A stretch of 64,000 nt of DNA from Symsagittifera roscoffensis (Eukaryota > Xenacoelomorpha > Acoela > Convolutidae). Made by a program: the position numbers and the translations under genes. Shown one piece after another: positions 43,841 to 53,229 of this stretch. The stretch spans positions 31,696,599 to 31,760,598 of the forward strand of contig NC_087063.1 of the NCBI RefSeq assembly GCF_963678635.1. Direction: 5' to 3'. Position 1 is the first letter of the stretch. Every line of letters begins with the position of its first letter. Under the pieces are notes generated by a model, which was not told the DNA's origin, ran no database searches, and saw only the letters and a program-made list of their open reading frames with translations.

Positions 43841-44278
43841 TTAGAATAACATATGTTTGGCAAATCTTATCAAATCATGATCATTAAGTTTGAAACCTAT
43901 TGGAAATTTGTTTGTAATTATAACATGAGCAACATAAATACAATAAAGTCCGCATAACACTGAATCAGCTGATTGTATTGGTTTTTTCAACAGTAGTTGA
44001 TTTCCCTCGTGAATTGTACGTCGCATAATCTTGTACACGAGGGGATAATCACAAAATCGTTTACCTAGAGGATCTGCGAAGAATATCTGTCCTCCAGCTT
44101 GAGCAAAAAGCAACCAGTGGGTTCCAGGTTGATCCGATGGTGAGGCATTCATAATCATGAACGTATTATAGTTTTTCAGTACTGAAGAGCATGGCAAATC
44201 TGCCGGAAAAACACCTCTAAAGCGATGTTTCAAATGTTTACAACGGTTAATAATATCTACTAGTTGAAGATTATCCAT
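43841..44278 (-). CDS. PRO: Adenain/Ulp1-type cysteine protease, 145 aa
   Basis: This is the capsid-maturation protease of Polintons and adenovirus-like elements. The catalytic layout is His54 in GTHWLLF, Asp69 in FADPLG, Gln102 and Cys109 in SVLCGLYC, with the Gln-Cys spacing of 7 known from adenain. The ATG at 44278 lies 8 bases after the MCP stop at 44286. It is the last gene of the leftward capsid block. Confidence 0.9.
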   Translation of the reverse strand: MDNLQLVDIINRCKHLKHRFRGVFPADLPCSSVLKNYNTFMIMNASPSDQPGTHWLLFAQAGGQIFFADPLGKRFCDYPLVYKIMRRTIHEGNQLLLKKPIQSADSVLCGLYCIYVAHVIITNKFPIGFKLNDHDLIRFAKHMLF

Positions 44279-44285
44279 GTCTATC

Positions 44286-45579
44286 TTAGGTCATAAGAGT
44301 GTTTTTGGTAATTTTTCTATCTGAACGCACATAAACTGTTGATGCACGCTCTCCCATAAACAATAACTCGACGTTATTACCGAGACCTGCGTCAAACTTG
44401 AGTTCGAGCGAAATAGTGCAATTGGTCAATTCAGGATGAATAAAATCGTGTGAAGCCTCCTGAGTAGACGTGAGATCAAAAGCCATAATATAATGATTAT
44501 CATAATTAGCGAGACTGATTCCATGACTAGTGTTTAAAACAAAATCAAGAGCCTCAAGCATATTGTAATAAATTCTTTTATTGTCTGATGTTGAGATGGG
44601 AGTTCCAGCAATGGGTAGACCGTTTCTGTACACAATGATCTCATTCAACCCAAATTTCTGGTAATGAAAAGGTTTTGTTCTATTAGTACCCAAATATGCT
44701 TCGTTTATGCTCATTGCTACTATCATTCTTCGAACAGGTTCTTTTGCAAAAACATCCTCTTGTCGCCAGCTTTGTACTCCTGCAGTTGCGAGAAACGTTT
44801 TTGGTACTACTTCGATGTAATTGTGAATTGCCGGGTTCTTCAACAAAGTTTTTTCTATTGATGAGAGAACAGAGTCACAGTCATCTTTCGATTATTTGGA
44901 CCTTGTAGTGTTTAGCTGCATCTTCAGATATGACAACAAAATCATTAGAAGAACGTCTAAGAGACAATCTGATTGTCACACCGCTAAGTAGATGCTTGTC
45001 ACACGACAAAAAGTCGCAAGCAATTTTACCAAATAGCTTCAGCTCGCTCGAGGCCGCAACGAGACCTTTACGCTCCGTAACATCATCAGCTCTCCTTCCA
45101 GCACCGTCAATGGCTGATGGATTTTCTTCATAATAATAACCTTTAAAAGCCAACCATGTTTTCTTGGCATCATTACCGTATGAAAACTCGGTCTCAATAA
45201 AGCTTTTATGGGCAAAATTAGCATTGGTAGTTGATATTTTTTCACCATTCAGAGACAGTGTACACTCAGAAAATAATGAAGATAAAGGATTGTTAACAAA
45301 ATACGGCGTATCTCTGTTTGCCGCCTCTGTAGCATGCGTTCGAAGCACGTTTCCATTGCTTCGAACAATTCGTGCAACTATTTCCAAACGAGTACGTTGA
45401 AGATCGATGAAATTATTTCTGTCGCCGAGTACTTCAAACTCGAGCATAGGACCATCAGGAGAGTAGGAAGGTCCAATTTTTTGGGTGAATGCATTTTCAA
45501 AAGTGACAAGTAAAGGCGGTTTCTCAAACAAGTCCAAGGAGCTGTGAAATGCTTCACTCGGGATTAAATTAGAAATCAT
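44286..45579 (-). CDS. MCP: Major capsid protein (double jelly-roll), frameshifted
   Basis: Two blocks cover it: 45579-44881 (ATG start, 232 aa) and an open frame from about 44,895 down to 44286. Together they span about 430 codons, usual for a Polinton major capsid protein. The N-terminal part includes FENAFTQKIGPSYSPDGPML and FSECTLSLNGEKI. The C-terminal part has FGLNEIIVYRNGLPI and CTISLELKFDAGL. These are strand-rich segments typical of the double jelly-roll family. The reading frame changes between about 44,881 and 44,895, which looks like a one-base indel. The start overlaps the preceding gene by 11 nt and the stop is 8 nt before the protease ATG. Confidence 0.85.
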
Positions 45580-45976
45580 TTTTAACCCTTGTAGAGAAAT
45601 CGGAGCGACTTCTCTGTGCAGTTCGTTTTCTGGGAATGACGCGTCTCGTTTTTCGTTTAAACGCCGTCGTTCTTTTCGGATGACTTTTCCGAGATCTACT
45701 TCCTCCTCCTACTTGCTTTTTGATTGTTTTTCTAACGGTGCTACTGAGTGACTGCTTAGGACTTTTTCTTTTTGTTACAACTTCTATCAGTTCTGGAGCT
45801 GCCTGAAGAAGTAGTTCTTTTCCGATTTTTTTAGCCGCGGGTATCACAAATTTTTGAGCCAGTGGAGGTGCGACTTTTCCTATTCCCAAGGCTAATGCAC
45901 CAAAGCCACTGCCTCGTTGTCTATAATGCCCGGAGAAATGTGGTAGGTTTGCTTGGTTGTGGTAATATGAATCCAT
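45569..45976 (-). CDS. Glycine/basic virion-like protein with GSGFG motif, 135 aa
   Basis: The ATG at 45976 gives MDSYYHNQ..PHFSGHYRQRGSGFGALALG, a motif that recurs in small Polinton proteins next to the capsid genes. The centre is hydrophobic/amphipathic (PPLAQKFVIPAAKKIG). The C-terminal third is strongly basic (RSRKSHPKRTTAFKRKTRR), as in DNA-condensing or minor virion proteins of adenovirus-like particles. It overlaps the MCP start and follows the penton stop by five bases. Its exact role is inferred. Confidence 0.75.
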   Translation of the reverse strand: MDSYYHNQANLPHFSGHYRQRGSGFGALALGIGKVAPPLAQKFVIPAAKKIGKELLLQAAPELIEVVTKRKSPKQSLSSTVRKTIKKQVGGGSRSRKSHPKRTTAFKRKTRRVIPRKRTAQRSRSDFSTRVKNDF

Positions 45977-45981
45977 TTTGA

Positions 45982-46875
45982 TCAATTGCTAAACTTTTGA
46001 AATTTCAAAGTCAAAACAACTTTTCCCCCTCCAGCGAAAGGAACAAGTCCTCCAGTTTCTGTGCGCAAGTTCACAGAAATATTGGAAATATTATTGACCA
46101 AAAGTTTTTTAAAATCCAAATTACTAAACACTTCACGATGATTCGGTTCGATTGTACATGCGTAACCGTTTTTCACTCGACGATTTGTATCAATGACTCG
46201 TAAAAGGGGTGCTTTTGTGTCTCCGACTATTTGATAATGAATTATGTCCAGATAAATAAACATAAGCTGAGTACCAGCACATACATCAACGGGATAGTCA
46301 GCAACATGATCTTGGGTAGTGAATGTGCTATGTTTCGAGCTTCCTTGTTTGTAACCTATATGATAACCAGTTCTATCTCTGACGCCTTTGATTCCAAGTA
46401 GACTAGGAATTTGCGGGCTTGAAAATGTTATACCTTTCAAATAATGCAGCCATAATGAAAGATGTTTGGTTATTGGATCTTTTACGTAATCCAATTTCTC
46501 TAATTCTGTCTTTCGACGAATCTCGTCCAGTATTTGATCAATGCTCGTATATTCTCCTTTTGTTATTTTTGCTGTTTCTCCAAGGTAAGGTCTGGAGATC
46601 TTGTCTTTCTCAACTTTCATGCTTGCTATAACCCGATCTTTTTTGTAGTACACAATGTTGTTGTCAGTTACGTTGTTTATCTGAGTAGGGAAGGTAATTT
46701 CTGTAACTGCTACTCTCCATTCACCTTGCAAATTTATTTCTTCACTCAGGAGATTTTTGAAGTTGGCCAGAGTGTTATCTTTAAAAACTTTTATTGATGC
46801 AGATGAAACTAGGGTAATTGTGAAGGAAGGGGGAACATTATGGGTGAAAAGGCTGTTGGAAGTGCCCTCAGTCAT
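45982..46875 (-). CDS. mCP: Minor capsid (penton-like) protein, 297 aa
   Basis: The frame starts at an ATG that overlaps the integrase stop by 8 nt. The N-terminal half contains NLQGEWRVAVTEITFPTQIN, a pattern typical of the Polinton single-jelly-roll minor capsid protein, and the C-terminal end GGKVVLTLKFQKFSN is strand-like. It is complete, without frameshift. It would form the pentameric vertices of the virion together with the MCP. Confidence 0.82.
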   Translation of the reverse strand: MTEGTSNSLFTHNVPPSFTITLVSSASIKVFKDNTLANFKNLLSEEINLQGEWRVAVTEITFPTQINNVTDNNIVYYKKDRVIASMKVEKDKISRPYLGETAKITKGEYTSIDQILDEIRRKTELEKLDYVKDPITKHLSLWLHYLKGITFSSPQIPSLLGIKGVRDRTGYHIGYKQGSSKHSTFTTQDHVADYPVDVCAGTQLMFIYLDIIHYQIVGDTKAPLLRVIDTNRRVKNGYACTIEPNHREVFSNLDFKKLLVNNISNISVNLRTETGGLVPFAGGGKVVLTLKFQKFSN

Positions 46876-48087
46876 GATTGTCCTTCTCCAGAACGCGAAT
46901 TAGTTCAGACTCATAAAATTTTCCCTCAATCGGTTCTCTGTTAGAATCAATCAAATTGTATGTTGGGGGATTTCGTGTTGGTATGTCAAAAATTTCAAAC
47001 ACTTCATCGGTGAACGATTGTTTGTATCCCTTGCGAAAACGTATGTCTACTTTGGCAAGTCTAACATAATCACCAACATAAAGCTTTGGACGTCGAACTA
47101 ACTTCAAAGACTGTTCTGCTCTTAATGAAATCGGGCGAGGAACATCTTTTTTAGTTACTTTATTTGGTGCAAGATTTGTGACACGATTTGTTCTCGAATT
47201 AATTGCATTGACAAAATCTTGCAATTTGTCAATGTATGAGTAAGTCCATTTATCCTCCAAGTACTTATAAATAAGATTTTTCAAGGAACGGATATTTCTC
47301 TCAGCGAATGCGGACTTTTTCTCGCTCTCTGTTCTATATGTGTTTATGCCTTTCTTTTTACATAATGCTTCGAAGGACCCTTTAAACTCTGTGCCCTTGT
47401 CCACCCATACTTTTTCCGGTTGTTTTGTCGTTATCATTAGTTTGAACGCTTCTGCTGTTGTAGTAGCATACTTTGATTTCAAGGGTTGCACTCTGAGATA
47501 GCGGGACATGCAGTCAACTGCAACAAGCAGATACTTAACATCATGTATGTACTGGGCAAATTTATCAACAAAGGCCAGATCTAATGACCAGATTTCGTCG
47601 ATATCGTAAACTATGACCTTGAGTCGCGGCGTTTTTCGGATCACAGTTCGACATTTCGTGTAAGCAGGTTCAGTATGAAGGAAATGTTTAACTTTCTTTC
47701 GCGACAAATTGCTTGCTTTATCAAGTTGTTCACACTACCAAATAACGCGGGACCTTTGTCACTGTATTTAGTTTTCAACAATTTTTCTTCAATCTTGGTA
47801 ATTTTCCCATTGTTTTGTTTACGCCTTCGTCTTTTCTGACGTTGGAGAATCTGAATCGTTATGGGGCGTTCCGTATGAGTCAGAGCCTTCTTCTGACTCT
47901 TTTTCACGTTTTTGGTTTTGGGTTTTTTTATTACCGCTGAGACTTTTTCGTTTGTGTTTTTTACTTCTCTTAAAGTTTGCACTACTTTTTTCCTGCCAAG
48001 TGGGCGACGTTGAGCGGGTTCTTGAGAGTCCGGGTTCTCGTTTCTCTTGAGCGTTAATAGGCGCTGACTGAACCGCGTGTTTGGCAT
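46868..48087 (-). CDS. INT: Retrovirus-like integrase (Polinton INT), frameshifted
   Basis: Two blocks cover it: 48087-about 47,712 (ATG start, basic N terminus, KYSDKGPALFGSVNNLIKQA) and about 47,712-46868. The second holds the DDE catalytic core: Asp in WSLDLAF, Asp in VWVDKGTEFKG and Glu in AFAERNIRSL. A C-terminal SH3/chromo-like segment (KLYVGDYVRLAKVDIRFRKGY) follows. It inserts element DNA with a 6-bp target duplication, matching the AGCATT seen here. The frame changes by one base near 47,712. Its 5' 269 nt overlap the preceding gene out of frame. Confidence 0.87.
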
Positions 48088-48649
48088 TTCGATTTATTAC
48101 CAGGTTTTCATTCAAGTTGAGAGCAGTTAAAATGTTAATGAACGCCGGATTGTGTAATTTTTTCGTTGGTTGTTGTATGTCGTATAAAAATATTGTAACT
48201 TTAAGTCCTGTTGGTACTTTATCTACATATATCACCTCATTGTCACGGTTTATGGTTACTCTTTCTGAATTTTCTATGATTTCAAGTACGGTTTTTGCTC
48301 TAACAAATTTTTTGTCTTCTAAAACTTGTAACTGTCCTAAAATGCTTTCGGTCTGTCTATTGTGTTTCTCTTCTAGTATTTCGTCTTTAACACGTTCGAC
48401 CGGTACTTCTTCATTGTCCGTTAACAGTTTAAGCTGTTCTTGTTGGGGCTCAACATTATCCGTAAATGTTTCCTTCGTTGCAGTAGTCTTACTAGTTTGT
48501 GGAGGTAATTGGGGTCTAAGCCGGTTAAGATAGCAGAGTTGAGCATTTTTATGTTTACTATTATTATCATGGAGAACACGTGCAGTATGTGGCTGCTCTT
48601 TAACATATAAGTGTTTCGGAATTAGAATGAATTCTTCAGCAGTCATCAT
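47819..48649 (-). CDS. 276-aa protein with Lys/Ser/Glu-rich tail, Polinton-typical position
   Basis: The ATG at 48649 shares bases with the stop of the upstream gene (TAATG). The N-terminal ~60 residues (MMTAEEFILIPKHLYVKEQP and LHDNNSKHKNAQLCYLNRL) look like a conserved domain. The middle is acidic and helix-prone. The final ~80 residues are Lys/Arg/Ser-rich, ending acidic. Genes of this layout commonly precede the integrase in Polintons, but I do not know the function. Its 3' 269 nt are also read in another frame as the integrase N terminus. Confidence 0.65.
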   Translation of the reverse strand: MMTAEEFILIPKHLYVKEQPHTARVLHDNNSKHKNAQLCYLNRLRPQLPPQTSKTTATKETFTDNVEPQQEQLKLLTDNEEVPVERVKDEILEEKHNRQTESILGQLQVLEDKKFVRAKTVLEIIENSERVTINRDNEVIYVDKVPTGLKVTIFLYDIQQPTKKLHNPAFINILTALNLNENLVINRNAKHAVQSAPINAQEKREPGLSRTRSTSPTWQEKSSANFKRSKKHKRKSLSGNKKTQNQKREKESEEGSDSYGTPHNDSDSPTSEKTKA

Positions 48650-48954
48650 TAAGTTGTGAGGTACTTGTAACAAAAATAAAGTATTTGTCGAACTAAATGG
48701 AAGCCTTCTTTACTCAAAATAATCGCACAATTTTTGACAACACTGGTTTTTGGAGTTATTAGGTATTTGTATGCTGTCTCGAATTGTTCGATGTTTGCGA
48801 TTTTAACGGGTACGTTTCCATTGACTTCATTGAGCAAACATTCACAAATAAGTGTTATGATCTCACGATTTGAAGTTTTTCTAATTAATCTTCTTAGCTG
48901 GTCAGGTTTCAGTTGTACCATATGCCGCAGAATAGATAAGTTTTTCTTTTTCAT
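48649..48954 (-). CDS. 101-aa small Polinton protein
   Basis: An ATG-initiated frame encodes MVQLKPDQLRRLIRKTSNRE, ICECLLNEVNGNVP and an ending that includes CAIILSKEGFHLVRQIL. This small basic helical protein resembles ones found near the ATPase and capsid genes of many Polintons. Function is unknown. It overlaps the C-terminal part of the ATPase frame by about 50 nt and shares TAATG with the next gene. Confidence 0.6.
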   Translation of the reverse strand: MKKKNLSILRHMVQLKPDQLRRLIRKTSNREIITLICECLLNEVNGNVPVKIANIEQFETAYKYLITPKTSVVKNCAIILSKEGFHLVRQILYFCYKYLTT

Positions 48955-49603
48955 TTGTGATTGGAGTAGTTTCTGCTTCAGATAAGGGTAAATAAAAAAC
49001 TGTTGGCCCAGGTGGTGTGATATTTGAACAATATCTCAAACAATCTGATGTACGGGGGTCCAAGTCGATTAGAAGATGTCCAAAAGAAACTCTGGTAGCT
49101 AATTAGTAACATTTTCTCAAAATTTTTGTTACATTCAATTGTCTTCCTAAAAGATCTAGTTGCTGAACGTCGCGAGGCGATTTGAACAGAATGATGTGTG
49201 AAGTGTTCAAATCAATCGTACGCGACCATCGACTTTGTTGAAACAAGTTATGCTTAACATATAATACATCTATCCCTCTATGTCTACCCACTGTCGCTAA
49301 CCTAACAAATTCCTTGTCATTATAGATGTCTTCACATGAATCATCGAAAACTAGAAGAACATTTTCTAATTTTCTCACAGATTCGAATCCGTCGAATTTC
49401 ATGAACTCCACATTCACTTCGCGAGAAGACACTTTTTCTGAGAATGCAGGTTGCATCTCTTTGTAAAGATATAGAACGGTTCCAAATTTAGGGTAAAAAG
49501 TATTTCCCATCAGAAGTTTCAAAATTAACTCAGTTTTCCCGGATCCTGAAGGTCCCACTATCGCCATGAAAATTCTTGTCGAAGTATCAATCACTTTATT
49601 CAT
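48902..49603 (-). CDS. ATP: A32/FtsK-type packaging ATPase, broken by an internal stop
   Basis: The ATG at 49603 lies in an ATGA overlap with the upstream gene stop. Walker A GPSGSGKT is at residues 17-24, Walker B NVLLVFDD at 81-88, and a later HNLFQQ..SRTIDLNTSHIILF segment corresponds to the sensor region. An in-frame TAA at 49105-49103 ends the intact part after 166 residues. Beyond it the same frame stays open with family-like sequence (GHLLIDLDPRTSD, PPGPTVFYLP) to a TGA at 48902. The gene is therefore a nonsense-mutated copy of a ~233-residue ATPase that would pump DNA into capsids. Confidence 0.87.
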
Positions 49604-50061
49604 ATTCTTGGGTTTGGTAGTACGTAACCAACCAAGCCTGATAAAATCGAGAACCAAACTGACGTTTCTTCGCAACTTAATTTAGTGAAAGAAAGTTTGA
49701 GAATGCAGAAAATTAGTAAAATTAGAATTACTACCATTTGCGCAACAAAAACTACTTCAGACCTTGGCAAAGTTACATTGTTACAAAACTTCCATGATTT
49801 TTTTTCACTGTTTGTCTCGTTATAAACAAACTCTGTTACTAATGTTGCGTCAGGTTCATCTACTGCTGTTGTTGCATAAGGTCTCAACTTAATTAAAATG
49901 TCGTAGTTAAGGTTATCAGAACTAACAAAAAAGAGAGAACATGCAGCTAGAAAATAGTTGCGTCGGTTAGAATTATCAGGATAAGTTTGTTTCAAAGACG
50001 TATAAATTTCGTGAATTATTTTCAAATCAATAGGAGTTACTCTGCTTTTTTGCAATTTCAT
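49600..50061 (-). CDS. 153-aa protein with one membrane segment, unknown
   Basis: The ATG at 50061 lies within the last 35 nt of the preceding gene, and the stop overlaps the ATPase start (ATGA). The N-terminal ~100 residues are soluble in character. A hydrophobic segment VVFVAQMVVILILLIFCIL follows, then a short Cys-containing tail. A single-span membrane protein is suggested. I do not recognise a family. Confidence 0.55.
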   Translation of the reverse strand: MKLQKSRVTPIDLKIIHEIYTSLKQTYPDNSNRRNYFLAACSLFFVSSDNLNYDILIKLRPYATTAVDEPDATLVTEFVYNETNSEKKSWKFCNNVTLPRSEVVFVAQMVVILILLIFCILKLSFTKLSCEETSVWFSILSGLVGYVLPNPRI

Positions 50062-50596
50062 TATTTATTTTTTCCAACACCTCTCCAACCTGCTGAATTT
50101 CAAGCCAGTGGAAATAAAAGTGACCTTGCAAATACCATTTAGTCTCATTAAGATAACGGTGGTAAATAATTAAATAAACCACCGGAAGTTTTTTGTATTT
50201 TGATAGCTTGTTGAAACATAGACGAATTTTTCTCTCCAAGTCTTTATCAACCCTTTTTGAGGTAAAATCAAACGAATAGTCGAATACGTTTTCATAATCA
50301 GCAAAATTCAAATCGCTCACAGTACCATACTGTTGTTTTGTAGAAATGCACCAAGAGATTTGTTGAAGCTCACTCAAATAAAATTGTTCTTTGAAAATTA
50401 ACTCGTAATCTTTCTTTGAAATTTCCTTTGCCCTTTCGAGGAAGACGACGTAGCGTTCATTACTAAATTTGAAAAATGAGTTTTTTTCTGCGGTTGAAAA
50501 CACTCTTAATTGTAAATGTTCATTATCAATATCTTCAGTACACCAAGTTCCCTCTAATTTCAATTTTCTTATTTCAAAATTTGTCAAGTTTATCAT
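50027..50596 (-). CDS. 189-aa protein, unknown, first gene of the leftward block
   Basis: The frame starts at an ATG at 50596, about 290 bases inside the right TIR boundary. The protein has alternating basic and aromatic segments (ERKIRLCFNKLSKYKKLPVVYLIIYHRYLNETKWYL; each part short) and no signal or membrane segment. Composition and position suggest a real Polinton gene, but no function can be inferred. Confidence 0.5.
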   Translation of the reverse strand: MINLTNFEIRKLKLEGTWCTEDIDNEHLQLRVFSTAEKNSFFKFSNERYVVFLERAKEISKKDYELIFKEQFYLSELQQISWCISTKQQYGTVSDLNFADYENVFDYSFDFTSKRVDKDLERKIRLCFNKLSKYKKLPVVYLIIYHRYLNETKWYLQGHFYFHWLEIQQVGEVLEKINNEIAKKQSNSY

Positions 50597-50884
50597 TTGG
50601 TATATTTTGCCCAGAAACGGCCGCCGCCTTTTGAGAGTAATTTCAATTTACTGCCTTTTCACCATAAAATTTAGGTCAAGTTAAGGAATTAGTTTACTGC
50701 TACCAACAGTTAAGCTACGCTGCCAAATTGGCCGGCGCATTTTTATTATATACCATAAAAGTCAATTCCCCGTTCACTAACAAATTTCAACTAGGTCGAA
50801 AGTTCATTTGCCCGAAACAAATATAACAATTAATATGATTCATATAATTAACCAGGACCAATAATTAGGACCCCAAAAATTGGA

Positions 50885-51114
50885 ATTAGAAAGAATTTTG
50901 TATCGTGTCCCTTGTTGTTAAGCTAAACTTAGCAAGATCCTAAGTAGGGGGTCTTCTGCTTTTTGGGTGGAAAATTTCTTTCGTTCACAAAATCCTAGGA
51001 TAGGGGTCCTCCAAAAAATTAAGGACCCCTTTCCTAGGATTTTGCTTTACGTGAGGACCCCCCCCCCTTAGGAAGGACCCCCCCTTAGGATCAGGGACAC
51101 GATACAATACTACT
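50885..51114. repeat. Right TIR of the Polinton, internally palindromic
   Basis: This is the inverted partner of 34246-34480. It shows the same nested inverted arms: GTATCGTGTCCC near 50,900, GGGACACGATACAATA at 51,094-51,109, and the central palindrome at 50,988-51,044. It ends ACTACT directly before the AGCATT duplication. Confidence 0.9.
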
Positions 51115-51120
51115 AGCATT

Positions 51121-51536
51121 TTCTCCATACACTTGATGTATGGAATTGTATGATAAAGATTTTTGTTGTATGGAATTGTATGATGAGCAGTTTCGGTGTA
51201 TGGAAGTCAAGCCTTGTATTCAAACCACATCACCTTCGAAATGTGTGAAGTTTTTTTAAGCAAGATTCGGATCGCAAAAAAGTCAAGTTCTTGTAAGCAA
51301 CGTAAGCAACCATTGAATGTTTAAATGTTTGAAGTTATATTATCTCGTGAATAATTCGCAGAAACTGAAAAAAATTCTAGTTTTTCTTAACAAGCTAATT
51401 AAGCAAAGAGAAGGACTCGATACGAAAATTAGAGCCGGTTATTGCCGCGAACCGGCTATTCGTGCGCAGCGCTCTCATCGGCGACCTTAAACTGACACTC
51501 AACTTTGCAGTTTTTGATCGCTTCTTGCCAACGCCG
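51121..51536. other. Right flank of the Polinton
   Basis: Noncoding. Two direct copies of GTATGGAATTGTATGAT occur at about 51,136 and 51,170. Further on, GCCGGTTATTGCCGCGAACCGGC at about 51,442 is a short inverted repeat. Confidence 0.45.
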
Positions 51537-52130
51537 CAGGGATGTAAAACAAAAATTGTTTAGGGCCATTATGGCCATACCATACCATACAATAATTGGA
51601 GGGCGCTAATATTATTAGGGCAATAATTTATGGGGAAAATATTCCATATCAACCCGTTATTGTGCAATTATGGAAACCGAGCTGTGCAGTTTTGTTTACT
51701 GAGTATTTACTGTGTAAACATATGTACTGAGTAAACATACACTATTTACTGAGTAAAAATACACTAATCCGATTAGCTGGCCGCTGAATGTTGTCATTGT
51801 ACTTATTGTCGTTGGATTACAGTGGGATTTCCGTGGGATTTTCACTGACTACCGGAAGAAATTGAGCCCTGTCAATCTTGAAGCCCAAGTTTTTCTGCAT
51901 GTTAACGCCGGTTATTGGGATGCTAGCACAGTTGCAGCAATTTTGAATAAAGACTAGATTTTTCGGAAGTAAAATCAGCTTTTTTTTATCGGTTTTGTTG
52001 AATTTACCATATTCACCCCTATTTTTCTATAATTGCCATAATTGCAATAATTTATTGGAGGCGCAGCAGCCATAACAATAATGGAATTTCGGTGTGTAAT
52101 AATATTGCCATACCATATTTTACATCCCTG
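51537..52130. mobile_element. hAT-type non-autonomous element, 594 bp
   Basis: The ends CAGGGATGTAAAA and TTTTACATCCCTG are perfect 13-bp inverted repeats of hAT style. The flanks CAACGCCG (51529-51536) and CAATGCCG (52131-52138) form an 8-bp duplication with one mismatch. The interior is rich in short CCATACCAT and ATAATTATTG-like motifs and has no transposase. Confidence 0.85.
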
Positions 52131-53036
52131 CAATGCCGTGTAGGGGTTAAAAATTTGGGTTTCAAGTAAATTATACACTTAGATTACAAAATATCTAACA
52201 TTCACCTTTCTTTTTGTCTAATATATACAACCCCATTAGATACACCTGAGATATTAAATTGAAGTAGATGATTTTGCAAGTCTGAGCTATCGTAATGTGG
52301 TCGCATTTTTACCATTGGTCCTTGTTTTGTAAGCATCCACTGGTCTTAAAAGTTTTTCTAAAAGGGTTTGAAACATTGTTTCGAACATATAAATAGATTG
52401 CTGGAGTAAAAGAGATGAAAATTTTGGCAATTATAATAAAATAAGTTAATATCAAAATCCAACGGGGAAGTATTTTACTCATTCTCATTTCAGAAACTCA
52501 TCAACACCTTAATGCAGTAACGATGAAGTAAACGTTGCGAAAGAACTTTAATTCGGGTCCTGCTCACAGAATTCTGGTTGTTACTAAAGCTATTCAAGCG
52601 TAAACTGCTTTGTAGCACCGCAGATGAAGGAAACCTCACGCAGAAATAACAAAAGCCAAAAATAACAAAAGCCAACTGCTTTCGAACAAAACAAATCAGA
52701 TGAATGTAAACGTCATAAAGGATAAAAAAACCAGTAGGACTTTGAACATTTCAACAATCGGAAACAATCATTGGTGAAATGAAACAATCTGGCATGTGGC
52801 AATAATCTTGTTTTAAGTCAACAATCACAAAAAATCGATGGATTAATACTCTAATTCTAAGAACAATTTATCCTGCATTTAGTTAGATCATCCTTCAGGT
52901 TTTCTCATTTTTCAAGGAGTGACAAAGTAGCAGAAACTAAAAAACTATAGCAAAAAATTTTCCCGTAAAACCGCACCGGTTCATGTTTTTCATATGCCAC
53001 TGAATTCACTTAGCCCTTAAAAAAATAGCTTAAATA
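52131..53036. other. Noncoding AT-rich stretch
   Basis: No gene or clear repeat is visible apart from the target duplication at its start. Confidence 0.4.
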
Positions 53037-53229
53037 CAGTAGCGGATTTGTACTATTTTGTCCCCCCTTTGTACTATTTTGAGAAATCCATTTTTGGCTG
53101 AATGACCTTAAAATGTTTCTAAAGGCGCCTTGAGCGCCAATCTATACTAATATAGGAGGAGGGGGCGAAAAAACACAATTTTTTGGTCGAAATCCCCCCC
53201 CCCTCGATAAATTCCTAGATCGGTGCCTG
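53037..53229. mobile_element. Short hAT-type element, repeat family B, 193 bp
   Basis: It starts CAGTAGCGGATTTGTAC and ends CTAGATCGGTGCCTG, imperfect inverted ends. It is flanked by a perfect 8-bp duplication CTTAAATA at 53029-53036 and 53230-53237. The interior shares TTTCTAAAGGCGCC and CAATTTTTTGGTC with the larger copy at 61791. Confidence 0.85.

Larger units (their letters stand above)
34246..51114 (-). mobile_element. Maverick/Polinton (polintovirus/adintovirus-like), 16.87 kb
   Basis: The element starts AGTAGTATTGTATCG and ends with the inverse. It is flanked by a perfect 6-bp duplication AGCATT at 34240-34245 and 51115-51120, the length made by Polinton integrases. Long TIRs, protein-primed PolB, retrovirus-like integrase, A32-type ATPase, adenain-type protease and capsid genes are all present, which is the diagnostic Polinton set. 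Nearly all genes read leftward and overlap. Frameshifts or stops in PolB, ATPase, INT and MCP show that this copy cannot make all of its proteins as assembled. Confidence 0.96.
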
